This document shows positions 1 to 10,657 of a DNA stretch of 64,000 nt, one piece after another. Within the stretch, counting starts at the first letter, position 1. The number at the start of each line of letters is the position of its first letter. The notes under the pieces were generated by a model. It was not told where the DNA came from. It was given only the letters and a program-made list of their open reading frames with translations, and did no database searches. The stretch is from NCBI GenBank assembly GCA_002307375.1, contig NTJI01000001.1, positions 1,116,001-1,180,000 of the forward strand. Direction: 5' to 3'. The position numbers and the translations under genes are program-made. The stretch is from Lysobacteraceae bacterium NML93-0399 (GTDB lineage Bacteria; Pseudomonadota; Gammaproteobacteria; Xanthomonadales; Xanthomonadaceae).

Positions 1-225
1 TGCCAAGTCACCGGCAAGCGTACGACGCATGGCAACAACGTGTCGCACGCCATGAACAAGACCCGCCGTCGCTTCATGCCGAACCTGCATGAGCGTCGCT
101 TCTGGGTCGCCAGCGAAAACCGCTGGATCAAGCTGCGCGTGTCCACCAAGGCCCTGCGCACCATCGACAAGAACGGCATCGATGCCGTGATCGCCGAGCT
201 CCGTGCCCGCGGCGAGAAGGTCTGA
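1..225 (+). CDS. rpmB: 50S ribosomal protein L28, 5' end missing
   Basis: L28 is a structural protein of the large ribosomal subunit. The reading frame is open from the first base of the window (CQVTGKR...) and runs to a TGA at 223-225. About five N-terminal residues lie outside the window. The visible 74 residues follow L28 closely: the zinc-less N-terminal CQVTGK segment, then [14 protein letters not shown] and the NLHERRFWV core, ending in ELRARGEKV. rpmG follows ten bases downstream, which is the usual rpmB-rpmG pair. The first internal Met at 40 is not the true start because the homologous sequence continues upstream of it. Confidence 0.95.
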   Translation, partial: CQVTGKRTTHGNNVSHAMNKTRRRFMPNLHERRFWVASENRWIKLRVSTKALRTIDKNGIDAVIAELRARGEKV

Positions 226-235
226 GGAGTAGAAC

Positions 236-400
236 ATGGCAGGCAAGCGCGACAAGATCCGTCTGATTTCCTCGGCCAACACCGGGCATTTCTACACCAC
301 GGACAAGAACAAGAAGAACACCCCCGGCAAGATGGAGATCAAGAAGTACGATCCCGTCGTCCGGAAGCACGTGATCTACAAGGAAGGCAAGATCAAGTGA
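236..400 (+). CDS. rpmG: 50S ribosomal protein L33
   Basis: A 54-residue basic protein of the large ribosomal subunit. It reads [20 protein letters not shown] and ends in [10 protein letters not shown], a normal-length L33. It is the Cys-free form: the paired cysteines of the zinc-binding L33 are absent. ATG at 236 is preceded by TGAGGAG, which overlaps the rpmB stop region and provides the Shine-Dalgarno sequence. It is cotranscribed with rpmB, and the first hairpin of the downstream repeat block (503-534) probably ends the transcript. Confidence 0.95.
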   Translation: MAGKRDKIRLISSANTGHFYTTDKNKKNTPGKMEIKKYDPVVRKHVIYKEGKIK

Positions 401-408
401 CCTGACGG

Positions 409-765
409 CCCACGCGCGCAGCGCGTGGCTGCCGGAAGGTCATCCCGGCGAACGCCGGAAGCGCTGATCAACAGCCGGATGGTTGGTCATCCAGTGCCTC
501 TACGAAACCCGCCGAAAGGCGGGTTTCGTGTTTTCAGCACCCGCGCTCCAGCGCGGCTGACGTTGCGTCATCCCGGCGCAGGCCGGAAGCGCTGTTCAAC
601 TGCCGGATGGCTGGTCATCCAGTGTCTTCAAGCAGAACCCGCCGCAAGGCGGTTTGTGCTTGTGGGACCCACGCGCGCAGGGCGTGGCTGCCGGAAGGTC
701 ATCTCGGCGAACGCCGGATCCCGCGCCTCTACGAAACCCGCCGAGAGGCGGGTTTCGTGTGTCTG
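409..765. repeat. Three tandem degenerate copies of a terminator-bearing repeat
   Basis: After rpmG there is no gene until 995. The first part of this gap holds three related units of about 100-130 bp (about 409-535, 538-660, 666-765). Each carries a variant of CGGAAGGTCATCCCGGCGAA or a GGATGGYTGGTCATCCAGTG segment and ends in a hairpin of the form AACCCGCC-tetraloop-GGCGGGTT. The hairpins are at 503-528, 636-655 and 732-757; the middle one is shortened. The second unit shares its core (about 595-631) with the element at 20971-21085, so this is a dispersed family. No coding function is suggested. Confidence 0.75.
503..534 (+). terminator. Rho-independent terminator of rpmB-rpmG
   Basis: Perfect 11-bp stem (CGAAACCCGCC / GGCGGGTTTCG) with a GAAA loop, followed by GTGTTTT. 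It is the first of three similar hairpins after rpmG and the only one followed by a run of four T residues. Confidence 0.8.
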
Positions 766-777
766 ACTGTGATCAAG

Positions 778-943
778 CCCTCCTCCGCCTGCGGGGGAGG
801 GTTGGGTGGGGGCGAACGATCCGAAGAGTCGAACATCGTCCCGGGCGAACCTCGCGATTCGAGCGAACGCCGGCGCAGGCATCACCTTCGCGAACGGAAG
901 CTTCGCCCCCACATCCCGACCTTCCCCCGCAAGCGGGGGAAGG
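778..943. repeat. About 166-bp element bounded by inverted C/G-run hairpins (copy A)
   Basis: The left end (778-816) is a hairpin (CCTCCGC...GCGGGGGAGG) running into GTTGGGTGGGGGCGAA. The right end (901-943) is its inverted counterpart: TTCGCCCCCACATCCC running into CCTTCCCCCGC-AA-GCGGGGGAAGG. The two ends face each other across about 84 bp. A second copy with the same layout and nearly the same length lies at 7511-7678. It lies just upstream of the cardiolipin synthase gene. It looks like a short palindromic dispersed element (MITE/REP-like); whether it is mobile is unknown. Confidence 0.65.
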
Positions 944-994
944 AGACAAGCCGGTTCACCCGTGTGGACATCCCCCGATGCCACACTCGCCTGC

Positions 995-2419
995 ATGTCG
1001 AATCACGACCTGCATGTCGGCCTGTGGATCCTCATTGCCGACTGGCTGATCCGCATTGCCGCCCTGCTCTGGATCCCGGCACGTACCCGCCCGTCGGCGG
1101 CGCGCAGCTGGCTGCTGCTGATCGGCTTCGTCCCTCTGCTCGGCCTGCCGGCCTATCTGCTGCTCGGCCACCCCTGGCTGTCGCGCGAACGGCGTGCGCG
1201 ACAGGCGCGTGCCTCGCGTCTGATCCGCCAGCGGCAGGCGCCGTTGACCGCGCTGCGATGGCAGCCGGCCGATGCCTTCTCGGCGCCGGCCGACATCGCA
1301 CGCCTGACCGAACGACTCGGCGACTTCATGCCGACCAACGGCAACGCGGTCGAACTGCTCGACGATTACGCGGGCACGCTACAGCGGCTGATCGACGACA
1401 TCGAGGCGGCGACCCGCGAAGTGCACCTGCTCTATTACCTGATGTTCGACGACGCCTCGGGTCAGACCGTCGCCCAGGCCCTGCAGCGCGCCGCACGGCG
1501 CGGTGTGCGCTGCCGGCTGCTGCTCGACGCGGTCGGTGCCAAGCGCGGCCTGCGCGCCTTCCGGCGTGAGCTGCGCAATGCCGGCGTCAGTGTCCAGGCC
1601 ACGCTGGCCGGCGGTCTGGCCTGGCGGCGCAGCGCACGCATGGATCTGCGCAACCACCGCAAGATCGCGGTCATCGACGGGCGCATCGCCTTCACCGGTT
1701 CGCAGAACCTGGCCGATCCGCACTTCGTGCCCGGCCACCCCAACCGCGAGGTCGTGGCCCGGGTGCGCGGGCCGGTGGTGGCGCAATTGCAGGCCCTGTT
1801 CGCCAGCGACTGGTACATCGAAACGGGCGAAGTGCTGGAGGTCGATGCCCCGCCGATCGCACCCAGCGGCCAGGCGCCGGCGCAGTTGCTGCCCAGCGGA
1901 CCGGCCTACCCGTTCGAGAACGCACGCGACATGTTCGTCGCCTTGCTGCAGCGTGCGCGAAGACGCGCCGTGCTCGTCTCGCCCTATTTCGTGCCCGACG
2001 AGGCGACCGTGGGCGCACTGCGCGTGGCGGCTCTGTCCGGCGTGTCGGTACAGCTGATCCTCTCGGCGACCAACAACCAGCGGCTCACCGCCTGGGCGCA
2101 GGCGGGCTTCTACGACGAACTGCTGGCGGCCGGCGTACGTATCGCCCTGTATCGGCCGCATTTCCTGCACGCCAAGCACCTGAGCATCGATGGCGAGATC
2201 GCCCTGGTGGGTTCGAGCAATCTCGACATCCGAAGTTTCATGCTCAATGCCGAAGCCGGCCTGTTGTGCTTCGACGCCGGCGTGGTCGCGCGGCTGCGTG
2301 AAATCGAGCAGGGCTACCTGCAGCAGTCCGACGCGCTCGACGCCGAAACCTGGCGCAGGCGGCCGGCGTGGCGGCGGAGTGTCGAAGGCATCGCGCGGCT
2401 GGCCGATTCGTTTCTGTGA
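995..2419 (+). CDS. cls: Cardiolipin synthase (phospholipase D superfamily)
   Basis: A 474-residue membrane enzyme expected to condense two phosphatidylglycerols (or phosphatidylglycerol with another phospholipid) to cardiolipin at the inner membrane. Two N-terminal hydrophobic segments (residues about 6-25 and 33-52) match the PLDc_N anchor. Two HKD motifs follow: HRKIAVIDG with His221, and HAKHLSIDG with His392, each followed by GSxNL. Length is normal for bacterial Cls. The frame is open far upstream through repeat DNA, but ATG 995 is the first start that gives the family's N terminus (MSNHDLHVGLW). The preceding sequence is repeat-derived and has no obvious Shine-Dalgarno sequence. Confidence 0.88.
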   Translation: MSNHDLHVGLWILIADWLIRIAALLWIPARTRPSAARSWLLLIGFVPLLGLPAYLLLGHPWLSRERRARQARASRLIRQRQAPLTALRWQPADAFSAPADIARLTERLGDFMPTNGNAVELLDDYAGTLQRLIDDIEAATREVHLLYYLMFDDASGQTVAQALQRAARRGVRCRLLLDAVGAKRGLRAFRRELRNAGVSVQATLAGGLAWRRSARMDLRNHRKIAVIDGRIAFTGSQNLADPHFVPGHPNREVVARVRGPVVAQLQALFASDWYIETGEVLEVDAPPIAPSGQAPAQLLPSGPAYPFENARDMFVALLQRARRRAVLVSPYFVPDEATVGALRVAALSGVSVQLILSATNNQRLTAWAQAGFYDELLAAGVRIALYRPHFLHAKHLSIDGEIALVGSSNLDIRSFMLNAEAGLLCFDAGVVARLREIEQGYLQQSDALDAETWRRRPAWRRSVEGIARLADSFL

Positions 2420-2491
2420 CCGGCGCGGCGCGCATCTGCCATTGCAGGAACTGATCTGTGCGAGGGGCTTGGTCGGGTCGTCGGTGAAGCA

Positions 2492-2627
2492 TCGCGCGCG
2501 AGCGCGCTCCTACAGGGGGGCGCTCGGACGCGTCCATCCGCGCGATTGCTCCGTGTAGGAGCGCGCTCGCGCGCGAAGGGCTTTGCCGGGAACGCCTGTG
2601 AAGCATCGCGCGCGAGCGCGCTCCTAC
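2492..2627. repeat. Cluster of three GTAG-type REP palindromes, alternating orientation
   Basis: Three copies of GTAGGAGCGCGCTCGCGCGCGA lie at 2492-2513 (minus), 2555-2576 (plus) and 2606-2627 (minus). Each is a near-palindrome headed by GTAG. They fill the gap between the convergent cls and DUF924 genes. GTAG-headed REPs are known from Stenotrophomonas, Xanthomonas and Pseudomonas, where they are linked to RAYT (REP-associated tyrosine) transposases. No RAYT gene is present in this window. Another pair of copies lies at 59302-59368. Confidence 0.85.
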
Positions 2628-2672
2628 AGGGGCATTCGGGCCAGGCGCATGCAACGCCCCTGCAAAGCGCCG

Positions 2673-3215
2673 CTAGAAACCGCCGCCGGCGTCGAGCCAG
2701 GCCTGCTCGTCGGGTGTATTCACCCGCCCCAGTGCACGGTTCCGGTGCGGGAAGCGGCCGAAGCGTTCGATGACCTCCAGATGGGCCTGGGCGTAGTTGC
2801 GGTACTCGACGTTGTCGACGTCGGCGAACAATTCGACCGAGCGTCGCTGGTCGGCCAGGTCTTCGGAATGCTCGAAGGGCAGATAGACGAAACCACGCAG
2901 CGCATCCTCGAACCTGCGATCGCGGCCGGCTTCGATCATCCGCTGTGCGTAATGGCGCGCCAGCGGATCGGTCGCGAAGGCATGGCCGCTGCCGCGGAAG
3001 ATGTTGCGTGGAATCTGGTCGAGCAGGATCAGCAGCGCCAGACCGCCCTCGGCCGTGTCGAGCCAGTGTTCGAGTTCGCGGCGGCCGGCGGCGAAATGCG
3101 CGTCGCGGAAACGCGTGTCGCATTCGCGGTCGAAGGCATCGCCGCCGCGGAACCAGTTCTGCATGCCGGCATCGCGCCAGAAGTCGACGACGGCCTTGGG
3201 AGTGATCGTATCCAT
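2673..3215 (-). CDS. DUF924 family protein
   Basis: A 180-residue soluble protein beginning MDTITPKAVVDFWRDAGMQN. It has the DUF924 signature: an N-terminal VxxFWR, then LALLILLDQIPRNIFRGSGHAF near residues 65-85, and a C-terminal RFGRFPHRNRALGR. Members are all-helical TPR-like proteins without an established biochemical role. It is convergent with cls across the REP cluster and divergent from the small lipoprotein gene at 3308. Length is normal for the family. I cannot say more about its function. Confidence 0.85.
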   Translation of the reverse strand: MDTITPKAVVDFWRDAGMQNWFRGGDAFDRECDTRFRDAHFAAGRRELEHWLDTAEGGLALLILLDQIPRNIFRGSGHAFATDPLARHYAQRMIEAGRDRRFEDALRGFVYLPFEHSEDLADQRRSVELFADVDNVEYRNYAQAHLEVIERFGRFPHRNRALGRVNTPDEQAWLDAGGGF

Positions 3216-3307
3216 GGCCGCAGACTAGCGCGGCCCGGTGACACGTGCACCACGCTCCGCGGCCGGTTCTATACTCGCGGCGATTCCTCATTCGCCGGAG
3301 TACATGC

Positions 3308-3727
3308 ATGACGCGTCGCCTGATCCGCCTGTTGCCTGCCCTGTTCGTGCTGTCGGGTGCGTTGTTGCTTTCGGCCTGTCAGCGCGGGGACGCCGACCGG
3401 GCGCTGCTCGATGCACCCGCAGTGGGCGACCTCTATGCCGCGCAGCTCAGCGCCTTCTCCGAATACGAGTTCAACGACGACTCGCGGGTGCCGATCGATC
3501 CGGCCCACGGCCTGCTGAAGGTGGTCGCGGCCGACGCCGACGGCGTGATCGTCATCACCGAGAACACCGCTTCGTCCGAGAAGGCGACCGCACGCAGCGA
3601 CCTGCGCGGCGACGTGTCGGCCATCGAGTTCGACGACAGCGAACGCATCGAGATCGCCAAGGCCGACCTGCACAAGGCCTACGAGGATGGCCTGATCTAT
3701 GCGGTCAGGCGGCCCTCGGCGGACTGA
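3308..3727 (+). CDS. Small hypothetical lipoprotein
   Basis: A 139-residue protein with an N-terminal signal (MTRRLIRLLPALFVLSGALL) ending in the lipobox LSAC, so Cys is near residue 23 and the protein is probably lipidated. The mature part is acidic and has no motif I recognise. The frame stays open to 3245, but only ATG 3308 puts a signal peptide at the N terminus; CGCCGGAG about ten bases upstream can serve as the ribosome-binding site. A bidirectional terminator (3749-3778) separates it from the convergent gene. Function unknown. Confidence 0.75.
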   Translation: MTRRLIRLLPALFVLSGALLLSACQRGDADRALLDAPAVGDLYAAQLSAFSEYEFNDDSRVPIDPAHGLLKVVAADADGVIVITENTASSEKATARSDLRGDVSAIEFDDSERIEIAKADLHKAYEDGLIYAVRRPSAD

Positions 3728-3748
3728 GCGAACGCTTCCCTGCTGACG

Positions 3749-3778
3749 AAGAAAGCCCGGCGATTGTCGGGCTTTCTT
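3749..3778. terminator. Bidirectional terminator
   Basis: AAGAAAGCCCG / CGGGCTTTCTT, an 11-bp perfect stem with a short loop, lies between convergent genes ending at 3727 and 3804. A/T-rich stem ends on both sides suit termination in both directions. Confidence 0.85.
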
Positions 3779-3803
3779 GCATGGGGCTGCGTGCTGAAGA
3801 GGG

Positions 3804-4580
3804 TTATTCGTCGAAGCGCAGGTGGCGCACCGACTTGCCGTGACGGCGGATCAGTTTCAGCGCTTCGATGCCGATGTTGATGTGGCGCTCGACGAAGTCG
3901 GCGCTGACCTTCGCGTCCGAGGCCTCGGTCTTGACGCCTTCGGGAATCATCGGCTGGTCGCTGACCAGCAGCAGCGCGCCCGACGGAATGCGGTTGGCGA
4001 AGCCGGCGGCGAACACCGTCGCAGTTTCCATGTCGATCGCCATGCAGCGCATCATCCGCAGCCGTTCCTTGAAGGCAGCATCGTGTTCCCAGACGCGGCG
4101 GTTGGTCGTGTAGACGGTACCGGTCCAGTAGTCGTGGCCGAGGTCGCGGATCATCGTCGAGACCGCACGCTGCAACGCGAACGCCGGTAGGGCCGGCACT
4201 TCCGGCAGCAGATAGTCGCTGCTGGTGCCCTCGCCGCGGATCGCCGCGATCGGCAGCACCAGATCGCCGAGCTGGTTCTTGCGCTTGAGGCCACCGCACT
4301 TGCCCAGGAACAGCACCGCCTTGGGCATGATCGCCGAGAGCAGGTCCATCATCGTCGCGGCGTTGGGGCTGCCCATGCCGAAGTTGATCATGGTGATGCC
4401 GTCGGCCGTGGCGCTGGGCATGGGCCGGTCGAGGCCCACGACCTCGGCCCCGGTGAGGCGGGCGAAATGGTGCAGGTAGCCACCGAAATTGGTCAGCAGG
4501 ATGTGTTCGCCGAACTGGTCCAGCGGCACGCCGGTGTAGCGCGGCAGCCAGTTCTCGACGATCTGTTCTTTTTCTTTCAT
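3804..4580 (-). CDS. AMP nucleosidase-like nucleoside phosphorylase
   Basis: A 258-residue member of the PNP/UDP phosphorylase superfamily, resembling the short AMP nucleosidase-type proteins that would hydrolyse AMP to adenine and ribose 5-phosphate. Features include NFGGYLHHFARLTGAEV near the N terminus, a phosphate-binding loop FLGKCGGLK, and the characteristic MAIDMETATVFAAGF near residue 190, where Glu contacts ribose. It lacks the N-terminal domain of E. coli Amn. The frame is open far upstream (antisense to the next gene), but ATG 4580 is preceded by a good GAGGAGACGA ribosome-binding site. Exact substrate is uncertain: AMP or another nucleotide. Confidence 0.8.
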   Translation of the reverse strand: MKEKEQIVENWLPRYTGVPLDQFGEHILLTNFGGYLHHFARLTGAEVVGLDRPMPSATADGITMINFGMGSPNAATMMDLLSAIMPKAVLFLGKCGGLKRKNQLGDLVLPIAAIRGEGTSSDYLLPEVPALPAFALQRAVSTMIRDLGHDYWTGTVYTTNRRVWEHDAAFKERLRMMRCMAIDMETATVFAAGFANRIPSGALLLVSDQPMIPEGVKTEASDAKVSADFVERHINIGIEALKLIRRHGKSVRHLRFDE

Positions 4581-4757
4581 CGTCTTCGTCTCCTCTCGTG
4601 CGCGGCATTCTCGCATGCGCCTCGCACCTGCCACAGAACGCGGCGCAGGTCGCAGCGCGTGGCGCGCGGCCGCAGGTACACTCGATAGCTGTCGCACGCC
4701 GTCCCACCGTCGTGCCGGGGAAACACCTGCCGTCCACACGTCTTCGGGGAGTCGCCG

Positions 4758-6139
<1,382 letters not shown>

Positions 6140-6143
<4 letters not shown>

Positions 6144-7441
6144 GCCGCCGTCTGCCACGCGCGATGACGCGCCTGCTGGTCACCGGCGTGCTGATCGCCG
6201 CCACCCTGCCCGTCGCCGCGCAATCGGTGCTGATTCGCGGCGCGACCGTGCACACCGCCAGTGCGCAGGGTTCGCTGCAGAACACCGACGTGCTGGTGCG
6301 CAACGGCCGCATCGCGGGTATCGGCGCAGGTCTGTCCGCCGGCGATGCGCAGGTCGTCGAAGCGCAAGGCCGTCCGCTGACACCGACGCTGTTCGGCGGC
6401 GTGACCGGCATCGGCATCGAGGAAGTCTCCGGCGAGAGCGGCACGCGCGACGACCGCCTGTCGCTCGGCGACGACAGCCACATGGCGGTGCGTCCGGAGT
6501 TCGACGTGACGCTGGCCTTCAATCCTGATTCGATCGTCATTCCGGTCGCGCGCGTGGAGGGCATCGGCTTCACGCTGATCTCGGCCGGCAGCAGCAGTTC
6601 GATCATCGGTGGCCAGGGCGCGGTGATGCGACTGGACGGCAGCGAAGAACCGGCCGGCCCGAAGGTGCTGTATCTGTCGCTCGGCGCCGACGGTGCGGCG
6701 CAGAGCGGCTCGTCGCGTGCGGCGCAGTGGATGGTGCTGGACCAGCTGATCGACGAAGCCCGCGGTCGTCTGCCGGCCGATTCGCACGTCGCCGCGCTCA
6801 CGCCCGCGGGCAAGCGTGCACTGGCGCCCTACCTCGACGGCCGCGGCACGATCGTCGTCGGCGTCAATCGCGCGTCCGACATCCGCCAGCTGCTGCGCTG
6901 GACCAAGCGCCACAACCTGCGCATCGCGATCCGCGGCGCCGCCGAGGGCTGGCGCGTCGCGGCCGAGCTCGCCGCGGCCGACGTGCCGGTATTCGTCGAT
7001 CCGCTGGTGAACCTGCCGTCCAACTTCGACCAGATCGGCGCGACGATGGAAAACGCCGCGCGTCTGCAGGCCGCCGGCGTGCGCGTCGGTTTCGCCCAGG
7101 CCAGTGACGCCTCGCACAACGCGCGCAAGCTGCGTCAGCTCGCGGGCAACGCGGTCGCGCACGGTCTGCCATGGGATGCGGGTCTCGCCGGTCTGACGCG
7201 CGTGCCGGCGGAAGCCTTCGGCGTCGGCGATGCGATCGGCACGATCGCGGTCGGTCGCAAGGCGGACCTCGTGCTGTGGTCGGGCGACCCGCTGGACGTC
7301 ACCAGCACCGCCGAGCAGGTCTGGTTCGACGGCCGTGCGATCGAGATGCGCTCGCGGCAGACGGAATTGCGGGATCGCTACCTGCCGCGTGCGACGCCGG
7401 CGAATGAAGGCGGCATGCCGCGGGCGTATCGGACGCGGTAA
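6140..7441 (+). CDS. Amidohydrolase-like protein lacking the metal-binding HxH motif
   Basis: A 433-residue exported protein (signal MTRLLVTGVLIAATLPVAAQ). It has the superfamily's N-terminal small domain (VLIRGATVHTASAQG) and C-terminal DAIGTIAVGRKADLVLWSGDP. Where active members have TPGxIDxHxH, it reads TPTLFGGVTGIG (residues about 81-92), and the later zinc-ligand His position reads AIRGAAEGW. It therefore looks catalytically dead or dependent on its partner. It overlaps the upstream intact amidohydrolase by 4 bp (ATGA), so equal expression and a heteromeric complex are reasonable inferences. The first Met (6140) is chosen because of the overlap. Confidence 0.75.
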
Positions 7442-7510
7442 GGCTCTGAGCCCTCTCGCGCGTGCGGCCCTGTCGGTGTGGTGACCAGCTGAGGTCGGGA
7501 CGCGTCGCCA

Positions 7511-7678
7511 TCCGCCCCTTCCCCCGCGCGCGGGGGAAGGCCGGGATGGGGGCGAACCTCGTCTGCCGCACGCAATGCGCCGGGCGCGATTTCACAACCG
7601 CATCTGCTTGAAATCGGTCGGGCCGTGATCGGAACCTTCGCCCCCACCCGACCCTCCCCCGCGCGCGGGGGAGGGCTT
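7511..7678. repeat. About 168-bp element bounded by inverted C/G-run hairpins (copy B)
   Basis: Same architecture as the element at 778-943. The left hairpin (CCTTCCCCCGCGCGCGGGGGAAGG) runs into CCGGGATGGGGGCGAA and ends near 7557. The right end (7637-7678) reads TTCGCCCCCACCCGACCC, then CTCCCCCGCGCGCGGGGGAG. The inner about 79 bp differ from copy A. It occupies most of the 271-bp gap between the amidohydrolase pair and the convergent response regulator and may also act as a terminator for both. Confidence 0.65.
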
Positions 7679-7712
7679 CAGATCGCCGCAAGCCGAGGCA
7701 TGGGGCGGAAAC

Positions 7713-8378
7713 TCACCGCGCGTCCGCAGGAATCTCGTCCGGATCCGGATCCACCGCCAGCTTGCCGGCGATCAGCACTGCCTGGGTGCGATTCGATGCG
7801 CCGAGCTTGCGCAGCACGGCGGTCATGTGCGCCTTGACGGTCGCTTCCGACACGCCCAGCTCGTAGGCGATCTGCTTGTTGAGCATGCCGTCGCCGAGCA
7901 TCTGCAGCACGCGGAACTGCTGCGGGGTGAGATCGCGCAGGCACGCGGCGACGTCATGTTCGCCGGGCGTCACGGCCGGCGCGGAGATCGCGGCTTCGGG
8001 CACGAAGCGGTCGCCGTCGAGCACCTGCGCCACTGCGCGTGCCAGGGTCTCGGCGTCGGCGGATTTGGGCACGAAACCCGCCGCGCCGTGATCCAGCGCG
8101 CGGCGCATCACCGCCGGCTCCTCGCGTGCGGACACCATCAGCACCGGCAGTTGCGGGAACTGCGCGCGCAGGTGCACCAGCGCGCTGAAACCGTGCACGC
8201 CGGGCATGTTGAGATCGAGCATCAGCAGGTCGGCGTCCGGTTCGGACTCGACCATGGCGTAGAGCGCGTCGACGTTGTGCGCCTCGCGCAAGCGCGCATC
8301 GGGCACGGCGCGGGCGATGGCGCCACGCAGGGCTTCGCGGAACAGGGGATGGTCGTCGGCGATCAGCAGGGTGGTCAT
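7713..8378 (-). CDS. LuxR-type response regulator, CrbR/ErdR-like
   Basis: A 221-residue NarL/FixJ-type regulator. The receiver domain has IADDHP (acidic pocket), Asp55 in LMLDLNMPG as phosphoacceptor, and Lys in FVPKSA. The C-terminal LuxR helix-turn-helix reads LTPQQFRVLQMLGDG...ELGVSEATVKAHM. In Vibrio and Pseudomonas, CrbS-CrbR (MxtR-ErdR) phosphorelays activate acs and acetate permease genes; here the regulator lies 109 bp downstream of acs in the same direction, with porin and symporter genes nearby. No CrbS-like sensor is in the window. The frame opens to 8438, but Met at 8378 matches the receiver N terminus (MTTLLIADD). Confidence 0.85.
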   Translation of the reverse strand: MTTLLIADDHPLFREALRGAIARAVPDARLREAHNVDALYAMVESEPDADLLMLDLNMPGVHGFSALVHLRAQFPQLPVLMVSAREEPAVMRRALDHGAAGFVPKSADAETLARAVAQVLDGDRFVPEAAISAPAVTPGEHDVAACLRDLTPQQFRVLQMLGDGMLNKQIAYELGVSEATVKAHMTAVLRKLGASNRTQAVLIAGKLAVDPDPDEIPADAR

Positions 8379-8487
8379 TGCGGCAGCCGGCGGGGCCCAG
8401 GAGGAAGAAAGGTGCATCGATGCATCGACGGAAAACACGAGCCGTGCCGGCGCGCGCGAGCGTCACCGGCACGACGATGTCACGGGC

Positions 8488-10446
<1,959 letters not shown>

Positions 10447-10507
10447 CGCGGGGGAGCCTCCTTCAGACGCGTCCGACCAGTGTGCCGGATTCGCCGCGAC
10501 AGGCGTC

Positions 10508-10521
10508 TAGACCTTGGTCTA
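10508..10521. promoter_or_regulatory. Palindromic candidate operator between acs and porin
   Basis: TAGACCTTGGTCTA is a perfect 6+2+6 inverted repeat, 62 bp upstream of the acs start and 137 bp upstream of the porin start. Its position suggests a dimeric regulator, and the neighbouring LuxR-type response regulator is the obvious candidate. That link is inference only. Confidence 0.5.
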
Positions 10522-10657
10522 ACCGGCGCGACGCGGTTCGGATATCGACCAATGGCGAATGGGCGACTCCGCCCCGGGCGTGCAGTCTGCAGGACGGACC
10601 GGTGGCGGCATCTTGCCGTTGCTCCGCTTTCTTGATCCAGCCCGTGGGAGGGGAACG

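Noticed and set aside
10595-10620. Sigma-54-like TGGC...TTGC upstream of the porin gene
   Set aside because: The spacing between the two blocks is one base short of the required distance, and there is no enhancer-binding regulator nearby.
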